The notes below the pieces were generated by a model that saw only the letters and a program-made list of their open reading frames with translations, searched no databases and was not told the origin of the DNA. From Gemmatimonadota bacterium (GTDB taxonomy: Bacteria; Gemmatimonadota; Gemmatimonadetes; Longimicrobiales; Gaopeijiaceae): a stretch of DNA of 51,352 bases. The DNA is taken from NCBI GenBank assembly GCA_022823145.1, contig JAJDXS010000001.1, positions 1 through 51,352 on the forward strand, given 5' to 3'. A program made the position numbers and the translations under genes. Each line of letters starts with the position of its first letter. Within the stretch, counting starts at the first letter, position 1. This document shows, piece by piece, positions 24,689 through 33,406 of this stretch.

Positions 24689-26536
24689 CTACCTGCCTTC
24701 CGTCCTGCCGCCCCGGCGGGGATCCGACCAGCCGGTGAAGGAGCCGTCGGGCATCACCATGATCATCTGGACGTCTCCGGACATTCCACCGGCGAAGTAC
24801 GCGTCCGGCGGGCCGGGATCGCGCTCGCGCACGGTGTGGCCGAACGCTTCGAGGGCCTGGACCGTGGCGGCGGGAAGCCCCTGGTGCTCGAAGAAGACGA
24901 GGTCGGGGAGGTGCTGGTGGTGGACGCGGGGCGCGTGGACCGCCTGCACGACGTTCATGCCGTGGTCGACGACGTTCATTATCGACTGGAGCACGGTGGT
25001 GATGATCGTCGAGCCGCCGGGGGTGCCGGTCAGCAGGAAGAGGTCGCCGTCGGGGTCCTCGACGATGGTGGGGCTCATGGCCGAGAGCATGCGCTTTTCG
25101 GGGCCGACCGCGTTGCGCTCGCCCTGTACCAGGCCGAACTGGTTCGGTGTGCCGGGCTTGGCGGCGAAGTCGTCCATGGTGTTGTTGAGGAAGAACCCGG
25201 CGCCGTCCACGACGACCTTGCCGCCGTACCAGGAGTTGACGCTGGTGGTCACCGCGACGGCGTTGCCGGCGCCGTCGACGACCGAGTAGTGGGTGGTGTG
25301 GCTCTCGTCGAGGAAGGCTTCGATGCCGGGGTTGACCTGCGACGACGGGGTGGCGCGGTCGAGCGAGATCGTGGCGGCGCGGGCGTCGGCGTAGGTTTCC
25401 GAGAGGAACTCGTCCGTGGGCAACTCCACGAAGTCGGGGTCGGCCAGGTACTCGTTGCGGTCGGCGTAGGCGCGGCGGAAGGACTCGGCCATGACGTGGA
25501 TCGTCTCAGGCGAGTTCCAGCCCATTTCGCCCAGATCCCAGCGCTCGACGATGTTGGCGATGGCGGCCATGGTGAGGCCGCCGGAGGAGGGGGGCGGCAT
25601 TGAGTGGATGGTGTAGCCGCGGTAGTCGAAGCTGACGGGCTCGCGCCAGACGGTGGCGTAGCGGTCGAGGTCCTCCAGGGTCATGATGCCGCCGCCGCGC
25701 TCCATCTCTGCCACGATGAGGGCGGCGGTCTCGCCGCGGTAGAAGTCGTCGGGGCCCTGGTCGCGCAGCCGCGTGAGGACGCCCGCGAGATCGGGCTGGG
25801 AGAAGGTGTCGCCGACGGCGGGGACGGCGTCGCCGGGGAGGAAGACGCGGGCGCTCGCCGGGACGGCGCGGATGCCGCTCTGCGCGGCGTCGAGCGTGGA
25901 GACGAGGCGTACGGTGACCTCGAAGCCGTTGGCGAGATCGATCGCCGGCTGCACGACCTCCGCCCAGGGCAGCACGCCGAAGCGTCGGTGTGCCTCCCAG
26001 AGGCCGGCCACCGACCCGGGGACGCCGGCCGCGAGGTGGCCCACCGTCGAGCGGTCGGTGACGTTGCCGTCCTCGTCGAGGTACATGTCGCGGGTGGCGG
26101 CGATCGGCGCCTTTTCGCGGTGGTCCTGGGCATGGACCGTGCCGTCGGCGAGGCGGACCATCATGAAGCCGCCGCCGCCCAGGTTGCCGGCCTCGGGGTT
26201 CACCACGGCGAGGGCGAGGCCGGTTGCGACCGCCGCGTCGACCGCATTGCCGCCGGCCGCGAGGATGTCGACGCCGACCCGCGACGCGTAGGCGTCCGTG
26301 GTCGCCACCATGCCTTCGGTGGCCGTGACGGGGTCGGCGTCGGCCGAGAAGGTCCAGGCCGCCGGGAAGGAGCCGCCCGCCTGCCGGAACGCGCTGCCGG
26401 CGTCGCCGGGTTGCGCGGGCGGCTGGCAGCCGAGAAGGGCGAGGAGGAGAAGCGCGGGAATCGTGCCGTGTGGGGGGCGGGGAGCGCGAATGCGCGCGGG
26501 GCGGGTGGGGCTAGGGATTCGCAAGGCGAGCAGCAT
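24689..26536 (-). CDS. ggt: Gamma-glutamyltransferase, probable lipoprotein
   Basis: 615 aa. It transfers or hydrolyses gamma-glutamyl groups of glutathione and related peptides outside the cytoplasm. Family blocks: GGNAVDAAVATGLALAVVNPE, GNLGGGGFMMVRL, MPPPSSGGLTM, the autoprocessing Thr in ESHTTHYSVVD, STPGG-like TGTPGGSTIITTV. The two subunits form by self-cleavage before that Thr. The N-terminus ends LLLLALLGCQPP, a good lipobox, so it is probably lipid-anchored. It starts 26 nt inside the 3' end of the glycosyltransferase gene. Confidence 0.93.
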   Translation of the reverse strand: MLLALRIPSPTRPARIRAPRPPHGTIPALLLLALLGCQPPAQPGDAGSAFRQAGGSFPAAWTFSADADPVTATEGMVATTDAYASRVGVDILAAGGNAVDAAVATGLALAVVNPEAGNLGGGGFMMVRLADGTVHAQDHREKAPIAATRDMYLDEDGNVTDRSTVGHLAAGVPGSVAGLWEAHRRFGVLPWAEVVQPAIDLANGFEVTVRLVSTLDAAQSGIRAVPASARVFLPGDAVPAVGDTFSQPDLAGVLTRLRDQGPDDFYRGETAALIVAEMERGGGIMTLEDLDRYATVWREPVSFDYRGYTIHSMPPPSSGGLTMAAIANIVERWDLGEMGWNSPETIHVMAESFRRAYADRNEYLADPDFVELPTDEFLSETYADARAATISLDRATPSSQVNPGIEAFLDESHTTHYSVVDGAGNAVAVTTSVNSWYGGKVVVDGAGFFLNNTMDDFAAKPGTPNQFGLVQGERNAVGPEKRMLSAMSPTIVEDPDGDLFLLTGTPGGSTIITTVLQSIMNVVDHGMNVVQAVHAPRVHHQHLPDLVFFEHQGLPAATVQALEAFGHTVRERDPGPPDAYFAGGMSGDVQMIMVMPDGSFTGWSDPRRGGRTEGR

Positions 26537-28157
26537 CTGTGACTCCGAGGACCCACGTCACGGGCGGGTCGGTCTGGTGAGCAACGAAGAAGTCGTCGGG
26601 CTGCTGTTGCAGCGCCGGGAGAAGATACATCCGGGTGGTGGGGAACAGCGCATCGATCAGGACGAGATCGGTTTCGTGGACCACCGCCAGCACCGAATCC
26701 GCGTTGGTGCTGTAGGGGTAGAGCCTCACCCTCCGGTCGGCGACGGCGTTGAACAGTCTCGGCTTGCGCACCGTCACCACTGCGTCGGGCGGCGCGTTCT
26801 CCTCGATCCAGCGGGCCGCCTCGAAGAAGTTCCGCCAGGCGGACGCGTAGCCGGCATAGCGATCGCCTGCGTTGTAGCCGGCCATCATCTCCAGATTCGG
26901 GGGGATCCTGGCGGCGTGGGCACCCAGGGCGAGCGCCACGAGCAGGCTCATTGTGAAGGCGGGCAGGTGGGAAGCCCGGGCAGCCAGCGCGGCGGCTCGG
27001 CCTCCAAGCCTCGCAACACGGTCGGTGAGCGCCCCCGCCCCGTCGGCACCGTAGACGAGTATGAGCGGGATCAGCGGCACCAGATAGCGGACATCGTTCA
27101 CGCTCGTCTGGAAGAGCATGATCGCCGCGCAGGTCAGGATCAGATACAGCCCCCCGGCGTTCGGCCGGTCGCGCAGTCCCCTGACCAGACCGACAAGCGC
27201 CATCAGGCATACCGCGACCGCGATGGAAACGACGAGCAGGTTGCCGGACCAGCTGCTGTCGGAGCCGACGAGCGTCCGCGGCAGTTCGCGGGTAGCGTAG
27301 AGCCAGCCATTCGTCAGGAAGCGCCCGACCATGCCCGCGAAATCCAGCTGCCCGGCTTCCGGCGCATACACGTTCTCCAGCAGAAACTCCTCCAGGTACG
27401 GCGTGGTCGACCCCGTCACCAGCTGGTTCCGCACCAGCCAGGGAATGGTCAGGCCCACGCCGACAACCCCGTGGACCACGAACTTCCGCCATTCGCGACG
27501 CAGGAGATAGGACAGGGATGCTCCGGCGAGGAGCAGCGCACCGATCGACCGCATGTAGAAGCCCGCTATGGACGCGGCGAGCGCCAGCCAGAAGGTCGTG
27601 CCGATGCCGCCCGTCTCCTCGTCCTCACGCAAGAGCCACAGCGCTGCCAGGGTGAAGAACAGGAACGGGGCCTCACTGAGCATCCAGCGCGAATAGTCGA
27701 TGACTCCGGGACTGACCGCGAAGGCGAGGGCGAGGCACAGCCAGGGCACTGGGTCCCGCCCGCGCCTGGCATACACGCAGAACACCAGCACCGCTCCCGC
27801 AGTGAAGGCCATCGACAGCAGTTTGAGCACCACGAAATTGCGTCCGAATGCCGCCACCAGCGGTGCCAGCAGGATCGGATAGCCAGGCGGGTACTTCGTG
27901 TGCGCCTCAGGGGGCCCCGGTTCGAGTGAAAGGGAATACCCATCTCCCGCTTCGAGTACGCTCTCCGCCAGCAGCACGTAGGTGACGCTGTCGCCCCCGG
28001 TGTGGATCTTGGGGTCGAAGAGGGCCACACAAAGCGCGACGTGCAGCGCGACAAGGCCCCCGGTCACCCACCTGAAGCGACTGGCCAGGAAGCGCTCGAA
28101 TGTGGGTCGGCGGTCGGTAGTCGAAGGGCGCGCCGGGCGGGAGCGGGAGCGCGTCAC
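26511..28157 (-). CDS. Glycosyltransferase family 39-like integral membrane protein
   Basis: 548 aa from GTG 28157, which overlaps the methyltransferase stop as GTGA. About 10-12 hydrophobic segments. An early periplasmic loop has HTGGDSVTYVLLAESVL and THTKYPPGYPIL-like HTKYPPGYPILLAPLVAAFG, the acidic and KYPPGYP motifs of ArnT/PMT-type (GT39/GT83) transferases that use polyprenyl-phosphate sugars. The C-terminal soluble region (WIEENAPPDAVVTVRKPRLF) is also typical. The acceptor could be a lipid, glycan or protein and cannot be read from the sequence. Confidence 0.85.
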   Translation of the reverse strand: MTRSRSRPARPSTTDRRPTFERFLASRFRWVTGGLVALHVALCVALFDPKIHTGGDSVTYVLLAESVLEAGDGYSLSLEPGPPEAHTKYPPGYPILLAPLVAAFGRNFVVLKLLSMAFTAGAVLVFCVYARRGRDPVPWLCLALAFAVSPGVIDYSRWMLSEAPFLFFTLAALWLLREDEETGGIGTTFWLALAASIAGFYMRSIGALLLAGASLSYLLRREWRKFVVHGVVGVGLTIPWLVRNQLVTGSTTPYLEEFLLENVYAPEAGQLDFAGMVGRFLTNGWLYATRELPRTLVGSDSSWSGNLLVVSIAVAVCLMALVGLVRGLRDRPNAGGLYLILTCAAIMLFQTSVNDVRYLVPLIPLILVYGADGAGALTDRVARLGGRAAALAARASHLPAFTMSLLVALALGAHAARIPPNLEMMAGYNAGDRYAGYASAWRNFFEAARWIEENAPPDAVVTVRKPRLFNAVADRRVRLYPYSTNADSVLAVVHETDLVLIDALFPTTRMYLLPALQQQPDDFFVAHQTDPPVTWVLGVTDAARLANP

Positions 28158-29092
28158 GCCGGATCGCGCCTGCGCGCATAGACGACCATCTTCGTGCGCG
28201 GATCGAAGTGGACCTGCTGGGCGGAGAGACCCGACCATCGCACCACCCGCTCCATCACGGCGCCGGCCCGCGGGAGGGCCATTCTGGCGCGCCGCGCCAG
28301 CGAGTCCATGCGGATGGTAAGCCCGTACGAATCGATCCGCAGCACGTCGAACCCCGCCCGCTCGAGGCTCCCGCGCATGGTCCGCCGATTGAAGAAGTAG
28401 AGGTGTTCCCGGGTGCGGCGGAAGTCCTCGAGCCGCTGGCCGAGCATCCGCGACACGATGGAGTCCGAGTCCATGGTGGAGAGTGCGAAGATCCCACCCG
28501 GCCTGGTGAGCGACGCGGCCTTCGAGAGCGCGTCGAACGGCCGCGGAAGATGCTCGATGACATCCATCATGGTCACGACGTCACGCGGGGCGCCGTCGTA
28601 CGCCATGAAGTCGCCGCATACCGCGCGAAAACGGTACTTGCGCGCGATGCGGTCGACCGCCGCCCGATTGTAGTCGATCCCTTCGACGTCGAAGCCGCGG
28701 TCGTGGGCGACGTCGAGGAGGTATCCGTAGCCGCACCCGATGTCCAGCAGCCCCGGCATTCTGCGCTCACCGTGTGCTCCGTCGCCGTTGCGACTCAGGA
28801 ACTCCACGATCCGGTCGACAATGCGCTGGTGGTCCTGCTGCTTGACGAAGCGCTCCGACACATAGTCGTGATATCCGTAGATCGCCTCGCCATTCCCCTC
28901 GAAGAACCGCTGGTTGCTGTAGTAGTCCTCGCCGTAGACTTCGTGCAGCTCTTCGGCGGTCGGTTGCGGGTCGAGCCACATGAAGGTGCAACCGGGGCAC
29001 CGGAGGATGCGGTGGGTCCCGAGGTCGTAGCGGGCGGAGGCCGAGTTGCGGCCGCAGTAGTCGCACGCCTGGTCGGCGGCGGTGGTCGCCAT
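28154..29092 (-). CDS. SAM-dependent methyltransferase with N-terminal zinc-ribbon-like region
   Basis: 312 aa. N-terminal CDYCG ... RCPGCTFMWLDP is a four-cysteine zinc ribbon; the middle has the class I SAM motif LLDIGCGYGYLLDVA, acidic GIDYN, and VVTMMDVIEHLPRP. The C-terminal part (LYFFNRRTMRGSLERAGFDV) is the usual end of this family, often found in cell-envelope and secondary sugar clusters. First gene of a four-gene minus-strand operon with the GT39 protein, so a surface glycan or lipid substrate is plausible. A GGAG lies 11 nt upstream. Confidence 0.9.
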   Translation of the reverse strand: MATTAADQACDYCGRNSASARYDLGTHRILRCPGCTFMWLDPQPTAEELHEVYGEDYYSNQRFFEGNGEAIYGYHDYVSERFVKQQDHQRIVDRIVEFLSRNGDGAHGERRMPGLLDIGCGYGYLLDVAHDRGFDVEGIDYNRAAVDRIARKYRFRAVCGDFMAYDGAPRDVVTMMDVIEHLPRPFDALSKAASLTRPGGIFALSTMDSDSIVSRMLGQRLEDFRRTREHLYFFNRRTMRGSLERAGFDVLRIDSYGLTIRMDSLARRARMALPRAGAVMERVVRWSGLSAQQVHFDPRTKMVVYARRRDPA

Positions 29093-29177
29093 CCGTCGCT
29101 TGGCTCCTTCCGGATCGGGAACCCGATTAGCTTACCTCGAGCAAGATGCTCTGCCCTGGGGCAGGAGACCCTTAAAC

Positions 29178-30116
29178 ATGCTCGATGACCGGCTGACGGA
29201 GCAACGGAACCCCCGCAGCGGGGGCATCGACCGCCTGATCTCCCTGGAGATCGTGCGCGTCATCAACGACGAGGACGCGAGCGTGGCGGCGGCCGTGCGA
29301 AGGGAAGAGTCCGCCATTGCCCGGGCGGTCGACCTGGCGCTGGCCGCGTTCCGCGGCGGCGGCCGTCTCGTCTACGTGGGCGCCGGCACCTCGGGACGGC
29401 TGGGTGTGCTGGACGCGACCGAGATGCCCCCCACCTACGGGACCGATCCGCAGATGGTCCAGGGGGTGATCGCGGGGGGCTTCGCGGCGCTGGTGCGCTC
29501 ACAGGAAGGCGCTGAAGACCATCCCGCCGAGGGTGCCGCGGCGATGGACGAGAAGGATGTGGGACCCCGCGACTTCGTGCTGGGCATCGCGACCTCCGGT
29601 ACCACGCCCTACGTCCACGGGGCACTGGCGCGCGCCAGGGAGCGCGGGGCGCGCACGGGCTTCCTGCTCTGCACGCACCCCCCGGAGGCGCTCCTGGAGA
29701 CGCACGACGTGGTGATCGCGCCGCTGACCGGGCCCGAGGTCATCACGGGCTCGACTCGCATGAAGGCGGGCACGGCCACCAAGATGGTGCTCAACACGAT
29801 CACGACCGCGGCGATGGTGCGGCTCGGCAAGGTCGACGGGAACCTGATGGTCGACCTGCAGGTAACCTGCCAGAAGCTGCAGGACCGCGGTGAACGCATC
29901 CTGATGGCGTCGCTGGGGCTGGAACGCAAGTCCGCGCGTGAGCTGCTGGCCCGTGCGGAGGGGCATGTCAAGACCGCGCTGGTCATGTACAGAATGGGGG
30001 TGGATGCCGGGGAGGCCCGAGCGGCGCTGGAGCGCGTGGACGGGGTGATCGGCGCACTCGCACAGGGGGCAGGCCCGAGCTCCGCGACTGGCGACCACCG
30101 CGCGGGTCAACAATGA
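29178..30116 (+). CDS. murQ: N-acetylmuramic acid 6-phosphate etherase
   Basis: 312 aa from ATG 29178 with AGGAG 10 nt upstream; the frame is open farther upstream but without family sequence. It cleaves the lactyl ether of MurNAc-6-P to GlcNAc-6-P and D-lactate in cell-wall recycling. SIS-domain motifs: LTEQRNPRSGGID, VYVGAGTSGRLGVLDATEMPP, IATSGTTPYV, and GPEVITGSTRMKAGTATKMVLN, all diagnostic. A -10-like TAGCTT lies at 29128-29133. It is divergent from the methyltransferase gene. The downstream gene overlaps by ATGA if its first ATG is used. Confidence 0.96.
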   Translation: MLDDRLTEQRNPRSGGIDRLISLEIVRVINDEDASVAAAVRREESAIARAVDLALAAFRGGGRLVYVGAGTSGRLGVLDATEMPPTYGTDPQMVQGVIAGGFAALVRSQEGAEDHPAEGAAAMDEKDVGPRDFVLGIATSGTTPYVHGALARARERGARTGFLLCTHPPEALLETHDVVIAPLTGPEVITGSTRMKAGTATKMVLNTITTAAMVRLGKVDGNLMVDLQVTCQKLQDRGERILMASLGLERKSARELLARAEGHVKTALVMYRMGVDAGEARAALERVDGVIGALAQGAGPSSATGDHRAGQQ

Positions 30117-30157
30117 TCGGTGGCAGGGACATGCACCTATCGACCGCCGGGGTGGGG

Positions 30158-33100
30158 ATGAACAAGGCACCAGCCGCCAGGGCGAGGATCTCGCTTTTCT
30201 CACTGACCGTTCTCGCCATACCCCTTTTCGCCCTCGCTCACCCCGTACGCTCCCAGACCGTGCCCCCCGACGAGGACTGGCGGCAGATCGAGACGGAGCA
30301 TTTCGTCGTCACCTACCCGGAACGGCTCGAAGACCTGGCGCGCGGCGCCGGCGCCATGGCCGAGCGGGCGTGGGTGCTTCTCGCCGACCGCTTCGTGGAG
30401 ACCCCGGACACGCCGGTCCAGCTTCTCCTGACCGACCACACCGACATCACGAACGGTTTTGCGTCGCCCGCGCCCTACAACCGGATCACGATCTTCGCGC
30501 GGCCCCCCATGGAGGGCGGGACCATTTCGTACTTCGACGACTGGCTCGAACTGGTGATCACCCACGAGCTGGTGCACACCTTCCACCTCGACATGACGGG
30601 GGGGCTGGGCAAGGTGATCCGCGCCGCCTTCGGGAGGGTCCCGATGGCGTGGCCGATCTTTCCCTCCGCAGCAGCCCCAACATGGTTCCTGGAAGGGCTC
30701 GCGACCTACTTCGAATCGGAGCTGACCGGCGCGGGGCGCGTGAAGGGGACCTGGCAGGAGATGGTGATGCGGGCGGCGGCGCTGGAGGGCGCGTTCGGCA
30801 CGGTACAGCAGGTGTCGGGGGACTCGCCGGTGTGGCCGGGCGGACATCGACCGTACGTGTACGGCGCGCGGTACCTGGAGCACATGGCCGATGTGCACGG
30901 AGAGGCGACGCTGGCCGGGTTCGCACGCTCGGTAGCCGGGCTGTGGGTGCCGTACCGGATGAACGCCGCCGCACGGGACGCCTTCGGCGTGAGCGTGAGG
31001 GAGAGCTGGGAGGCGTGGGGCGAGGACATGACCGCTGCCTATCACGCGGTGGCCGAGGAACTCGCACGGACCGCGCCGATCACGGTCGGGGAACAGGTGG
31101 AGGGGGCGGGGCGCCTGGCCGAGCAGGCGGTCGTGTCGCGCGACGGCGCCACGCTGGCGTTCGTTCGCTCCGACGGGGTGGACGCGGCCCAGATCCGCGT
31201 TTCAGACCCCTCGGGGGCAAACGCGCGCCGTCTGACCCGCGTGAACGGGACCGGCGGGTCGCTGTCGTGGGGTCCGGACGGCGCGCTCGTGTTCACCCAG
31301 CTCGACTTTACCGACCGGTACCGGCTGACGAGCGACCTCTACAGGGCGGATCGTGACGACAGGGTGGAGCGCATCACGCACGGCGAGCGGATCAGCTTCG
31401 CGGACGCCTCGCCGGACGGGAGCCGAGCGGTGGCCGTGCAGGAGGGGGACGGGACCAACGCCCTGGTGATAGTGGAACTGTCCACGGGCGAGGTGACGCC
31501 GCTCGTACTCCCCGAGCAGGACCGGCACTGGGCGTTCCCGCGCTGGTCGCCCGACGGGACGCGGATCGCAGTGGTGCGCTGGGAGGCTCCCGCGCTGATG
31601 GACATCGTCGTGCTGGACGAGGAGGGTGGCGTGGTCGCAGAGGTCACCCGGGACCGGGCGGTGGACACCAACCCCTTCTGGGCTCCGGACGGGTCGACGC
31701 TGGTGTGGTCCTCCGACCGCACGGGGATCCCCAACCTCTTCTCCACCAACCTCTCCGGCGGAGGGGCACCGGAAGTGCGCCAGGTGACGAACATGCTCGG
31801 GGGCGCGTCTCATCCTTCGGTCGACCCGACAGGCGCGTGGATCTACTTCTCGTCGTATCATGCCGACGGGTGGCACATCGAGCGGATCCCGTTCTCGCCG
31901 GCCGAATGGTTTGCGCCCCAGCCGACCAGTGAGCGATTCGAGGCGGTGCCGGAGGCGCGCCCCGAAGCGAGTCCCGTAGAGGCGACCCCCCCGGGGGGAT
32001 ATCAGGCATTCGGCACGCTCAGACCGTACTACTGGACGCCGCTCTTCGAGCCGCGAGAGGAAGGGAGCGACCAGTCGGGGGCGACTCGCACCGTCATCGA
32101 GGATTTCGTGGGTATCTCGATCGGGGGCACCGACATCGTCAGGCGGCACAGCTACAACCTTTCGGGACGCGTGACGGTCGACGGCAGCCGCTTTGCGGGG
32201 CGCTTCGGGTACAGCTACCGGGGCCTGGGCAATCCGGTGCTGGGGCTCTCGCTCTCGCAAAGCTACGACGCGTCCTCGCGCACGCTCGCCGTGAGGTTCC
32301 CCGACGAGAGCACGCGAGAGTACTTTCTCGTGGAACAGGAGCGCGCGGCAACGCTCTCGACGTCGTTCCTGAGGCGGCGATACCGCAGTTCGACCTCGCT
32401 GACCCTGAGCGGCGGTCTGGTTCGGGAACATCTCACCCTGCAGGATCCGGCGGGCGAGGCGGGTCCCGAGTTGAGCAATCCTTCGCCGCACTCGACCTTC
32501 ACGCAGCTCCGCGCGACGCTGTCCGCCGCCAACACCCAGCGCAGAGCGCTGTCGATCTCGCGTGAGGACGGCCTGCGGGGGTACTTGAGTGCGCGCGTGC
32601 GAAGGGAGAACGGGCTCGAGGCGGCTTCGCGCAGCGTCGCAGGGATGGACAGGGGCTTCGGGGAGGTCACGGGGGAGCTTTCGGCCTTCAAGTCGATCGG
32701 CAGGCTGGGATTCGCCAACCACGTACTGGCCCTGCGATTCTCGGCCGGCGTCGGATTCGGCCCGGGGGCCAACCAGTTCCATTTCGATATCGGCGGCGCC
32801 GAGGGTATGCTCGAACCGATCACGGGAGTGGGGCTCTTCGGCGGGTCGTCGCGCCTGTTCCCGGTGCGCGGCTACCGGGGCAACTTCCGGTCCGGGCGGA
32901 TCGCGTGGACGTCCAGCGCCGAATACCGCTTTCCGATCGCCCTCCTGGACAGCGGCCTGCCCTTCGCGCCGCTCTTCTTCGACCGGATTCACGGCTCCGT
33001 CTTCTTTGACGCCGGTAACGCCTGGGGACCGACCCTGGGCCAGCGGAACTACGACAATCCGCGCCAACAGGCGCTCGCGAGCTTCGGCGGGGAGGTGTCC

Positions 33101-33214
33101 GTGATCGTCGCGCCCGTCTACCTTCCCGGCGTCGGCTTCCGGTTCGGCGTGGGCGTGCCGCTGAACGGAGGCGAGGGCGCGACGTTCTACGTGCGGGTCG
33201 GAAACGCCTTCTAG
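30158..33214 (+). CDS. Peptidase MA-like metalloprotease fused to a TolB-type propeller and an outer-membrane barrel
   Basis: 1018 aa from ATG 30158, chosen because the signal peptide begins there (ISLFSLTVLAIPLFALA, cleavage near VRSQ); ATG 30113 overlaps the murQ stop and is possible. Domain 1 (~25-290): peptidase MA-like, with zinc site HELVHTFHLD and the downstream Glu in WFLEGLATYFES. Domain 2 (~300-600): PD40/TolB-like repeats (LSWGPDGALVFT, FPRWSPDGTRIAVVRW, PFWAPDGSTLVWSSDRTG). Domain 3 (~620-1018): beta-barrel strands ending FYVRVGNAF with a terminal Phe, as in outer-membrane proteins. It probably is a surface- or periplasm-facing protease; the substrate is unknown. Confidence 0.88.
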   Translation: MNKAPAARARISLFSLTVLAIPLFALAHPVRSQTVPPDEDWRQIETEHFVVTYPERLEDLARGAGAMAERAWVLLADRFVETPDTPVQLLLTDHTDITNGFASPAPYNRITIFARPPMEGGTISYFDDWLELVITHELVHTFHLDMTGGLGKVIRAAFGRVPMAWPIFPSAAAPTWFLEGLATYFESELTGAGRVKGTWQEMVMRAAALEGAFGTVQQVSGDSPVWPGGHRPYVYGARYLEHMADVHGEATLAGFARSVAGLWVPYRMNAAARDAFGVSVRESWEAWGEDMTAAYHAVAEELARTAPITVGEQVEGAGRLAEQAVVSRDGATLAFVRSDGVDAAQIRVSDPSGANARRLTRVNGTGGSLSWGPDGALVFTQLDFTDRYRLTSDLYRADRDDRVERITHGERISFADASPDGSRAVAVQEGDGTNALVIVELSTGEVTPLVLPEQDRHWAFPRWSPDGTRIAVVRWEAPALMDIVVLDEEGGVVAEVTRDRAVDTNPFWAPDGSTLVWSSDRTGIPNLFSTNLSGGGAPEVRQVTNMLGGASHPSVDPTGAWIYFSSYHADGWHIERIPFSPAEWFAPQPTSERFEAVPEARPEASPVEATPPGGYQAFGTLRPYYWTPLFEPREEGSDQSGATRTVIEDFVGISIGGTDIVRRHSYNLSGRVTVDGSRFAGRFGYSYRGLGNPVLGLSLSQSYDASSRTLAVRFPDESTREYFLVEQERAATLSTSFLRRRYRSSTSLTLSGGLVREHLTLQDPAGEAGPELSNPSPHSTFTQLRATLSAANTQRRALSISREDGLRGYLSARVRRENGLEAASRSVAGMDRGFGEVTGELSAFKSIGRLGFANHVLALRFSAGVGFGPGANQFHFDIGGAEGMLEPITGVGLFGGSSRLFPVRGYRGNFRSGRIAWTSSAEYRFPIALLDSGLPFAPLFFDRIHGSVFFDAGNAWGPTLGQRNYDNPRQQALASFGGEVSVIVAPVYLPGVGFRFGVGVPLNGGEGATFYVRVGNAF

Positions 33215-33228
33215 GAGGCCTGCTGGCC

Positions 33229-33257
33229 TTGACCACAAGCTGTTGGGGTGTTAACGT
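33229..33257 (+). promoter_or_regulatory. nrdJ promoter
   Basis: -35 TTGACC (33229-33234), 17-nt spacer, -10 TAACGT (33252-33257). The expected start near 33264 gives a leader of about 140 nt. Two NrdR-type boxes flank and overlap these elements, which supports the assignment. Confidence 0.55.
33233..33248 (+). promoter_or_regulatory. NrdR box 1
   Basis: CCACAAGCTGTTGGGG. It is 13/16 identical to box 2 and begins 32 bp before it (about three helical turns), the tandem arrangement known for NrdR, the ATP/dATP-sensing repressor of ribonucleotide reductase genes. It overlaps the -35 box. Confidence 0.65.
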
Positions 33258-33264
33258 TTCTATC

Positions 33265-33280
33265 CCACTAGATATTGGGT
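33265..33280 (+). promoter_or_regulatory. NrdR box 2
   Basis: CCACTAGATATTGGGT fits the published NrdR consensus aCaCwAtATaTwGtgt at 13 of 16 positions, with the ATAT core intact. It lies at the expected transcription start of nrdJ. Confidence 0.7.
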
Positions 33281-33304
33281 CACGGCATAGGAATCCACAG
33301 GACC

Positions 33305-33337
33305 AAGCCCTTGAAAGACATGAGCTTTCACGGGCTT
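33305..33337 (+). other. Leader hairpin upstream of nrdJ
   Basis: AAGCCC and GAAAG on the 5' side pair with CTTTC and GGGCTT on the 3' side, giving a long stem with a 7-nt loop. TTGAAAG (33311-33317) could instead pair with CTTTCAA (33335-33341), so two exclusive folds exist. Confidence 0.5.
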
Positions 33338-33348
33338 TCAACATCTTG

Positions 33349-33371
33349 GCACGCCTTTTTGCGTGCGTTTT
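33349..33371 (+). terminator. Intrinsic-terminator-like hairpin inside the nrdJ leader
   Basis: GCACGC, six-base loop CTTTTT, GCGTGC, then GTTTT. It lies after the candidate promoter and before ATG 33407, so it may act as an attenuator; otherwise it ends transcripts from the upstream gene. Confidence 0.55.
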
Positions 33372-33385
33372 CCACAGTTTCCACA
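33368..33385 (+). promoter_or_regulatory. Two abutting DnaA-box-like 9-mers
   Basis: TTTTCCACA (8/9 to TTATCCACA) followed at once by GTTTCCACA (7/9). A third 7/9 site, GAATCCACA, is at 33291-33299. DnaA controls nrd genes in E. coli; here the role is inferred, and the first box overlaps the terminator tail. Confidence 0.4.
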
Positions 33386-33406
33386 GCAGCCACAGGAACC
33401 GGACCC

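Noticed and set aside
26298..27929. 543-codon plus-strand frame across ggt and the GT39 gene
   Set aside because: Spans two real minus-strand genes and their overlap; His/Gln/Arg-rich artefact.
31202..33238. 678-codon minus-strand frame under the protease-barrel gene
   Set aside because: Antisense shadow with repetitive Arg/Pro/Gly composition.
33281..33406. Cobalamin riboswitch before nrdJ
   Set aside because: Expected for a B12-dependent enzyme, but I could not find the conserved B12-box core; a covariance-model search would be needed.
33275..33406. N-terminal extension of nrdJ in the open frame upstream
   Set aside because: It would read through the NrdR box, hairpins and DnaA-like boxes, and is not family sequence.
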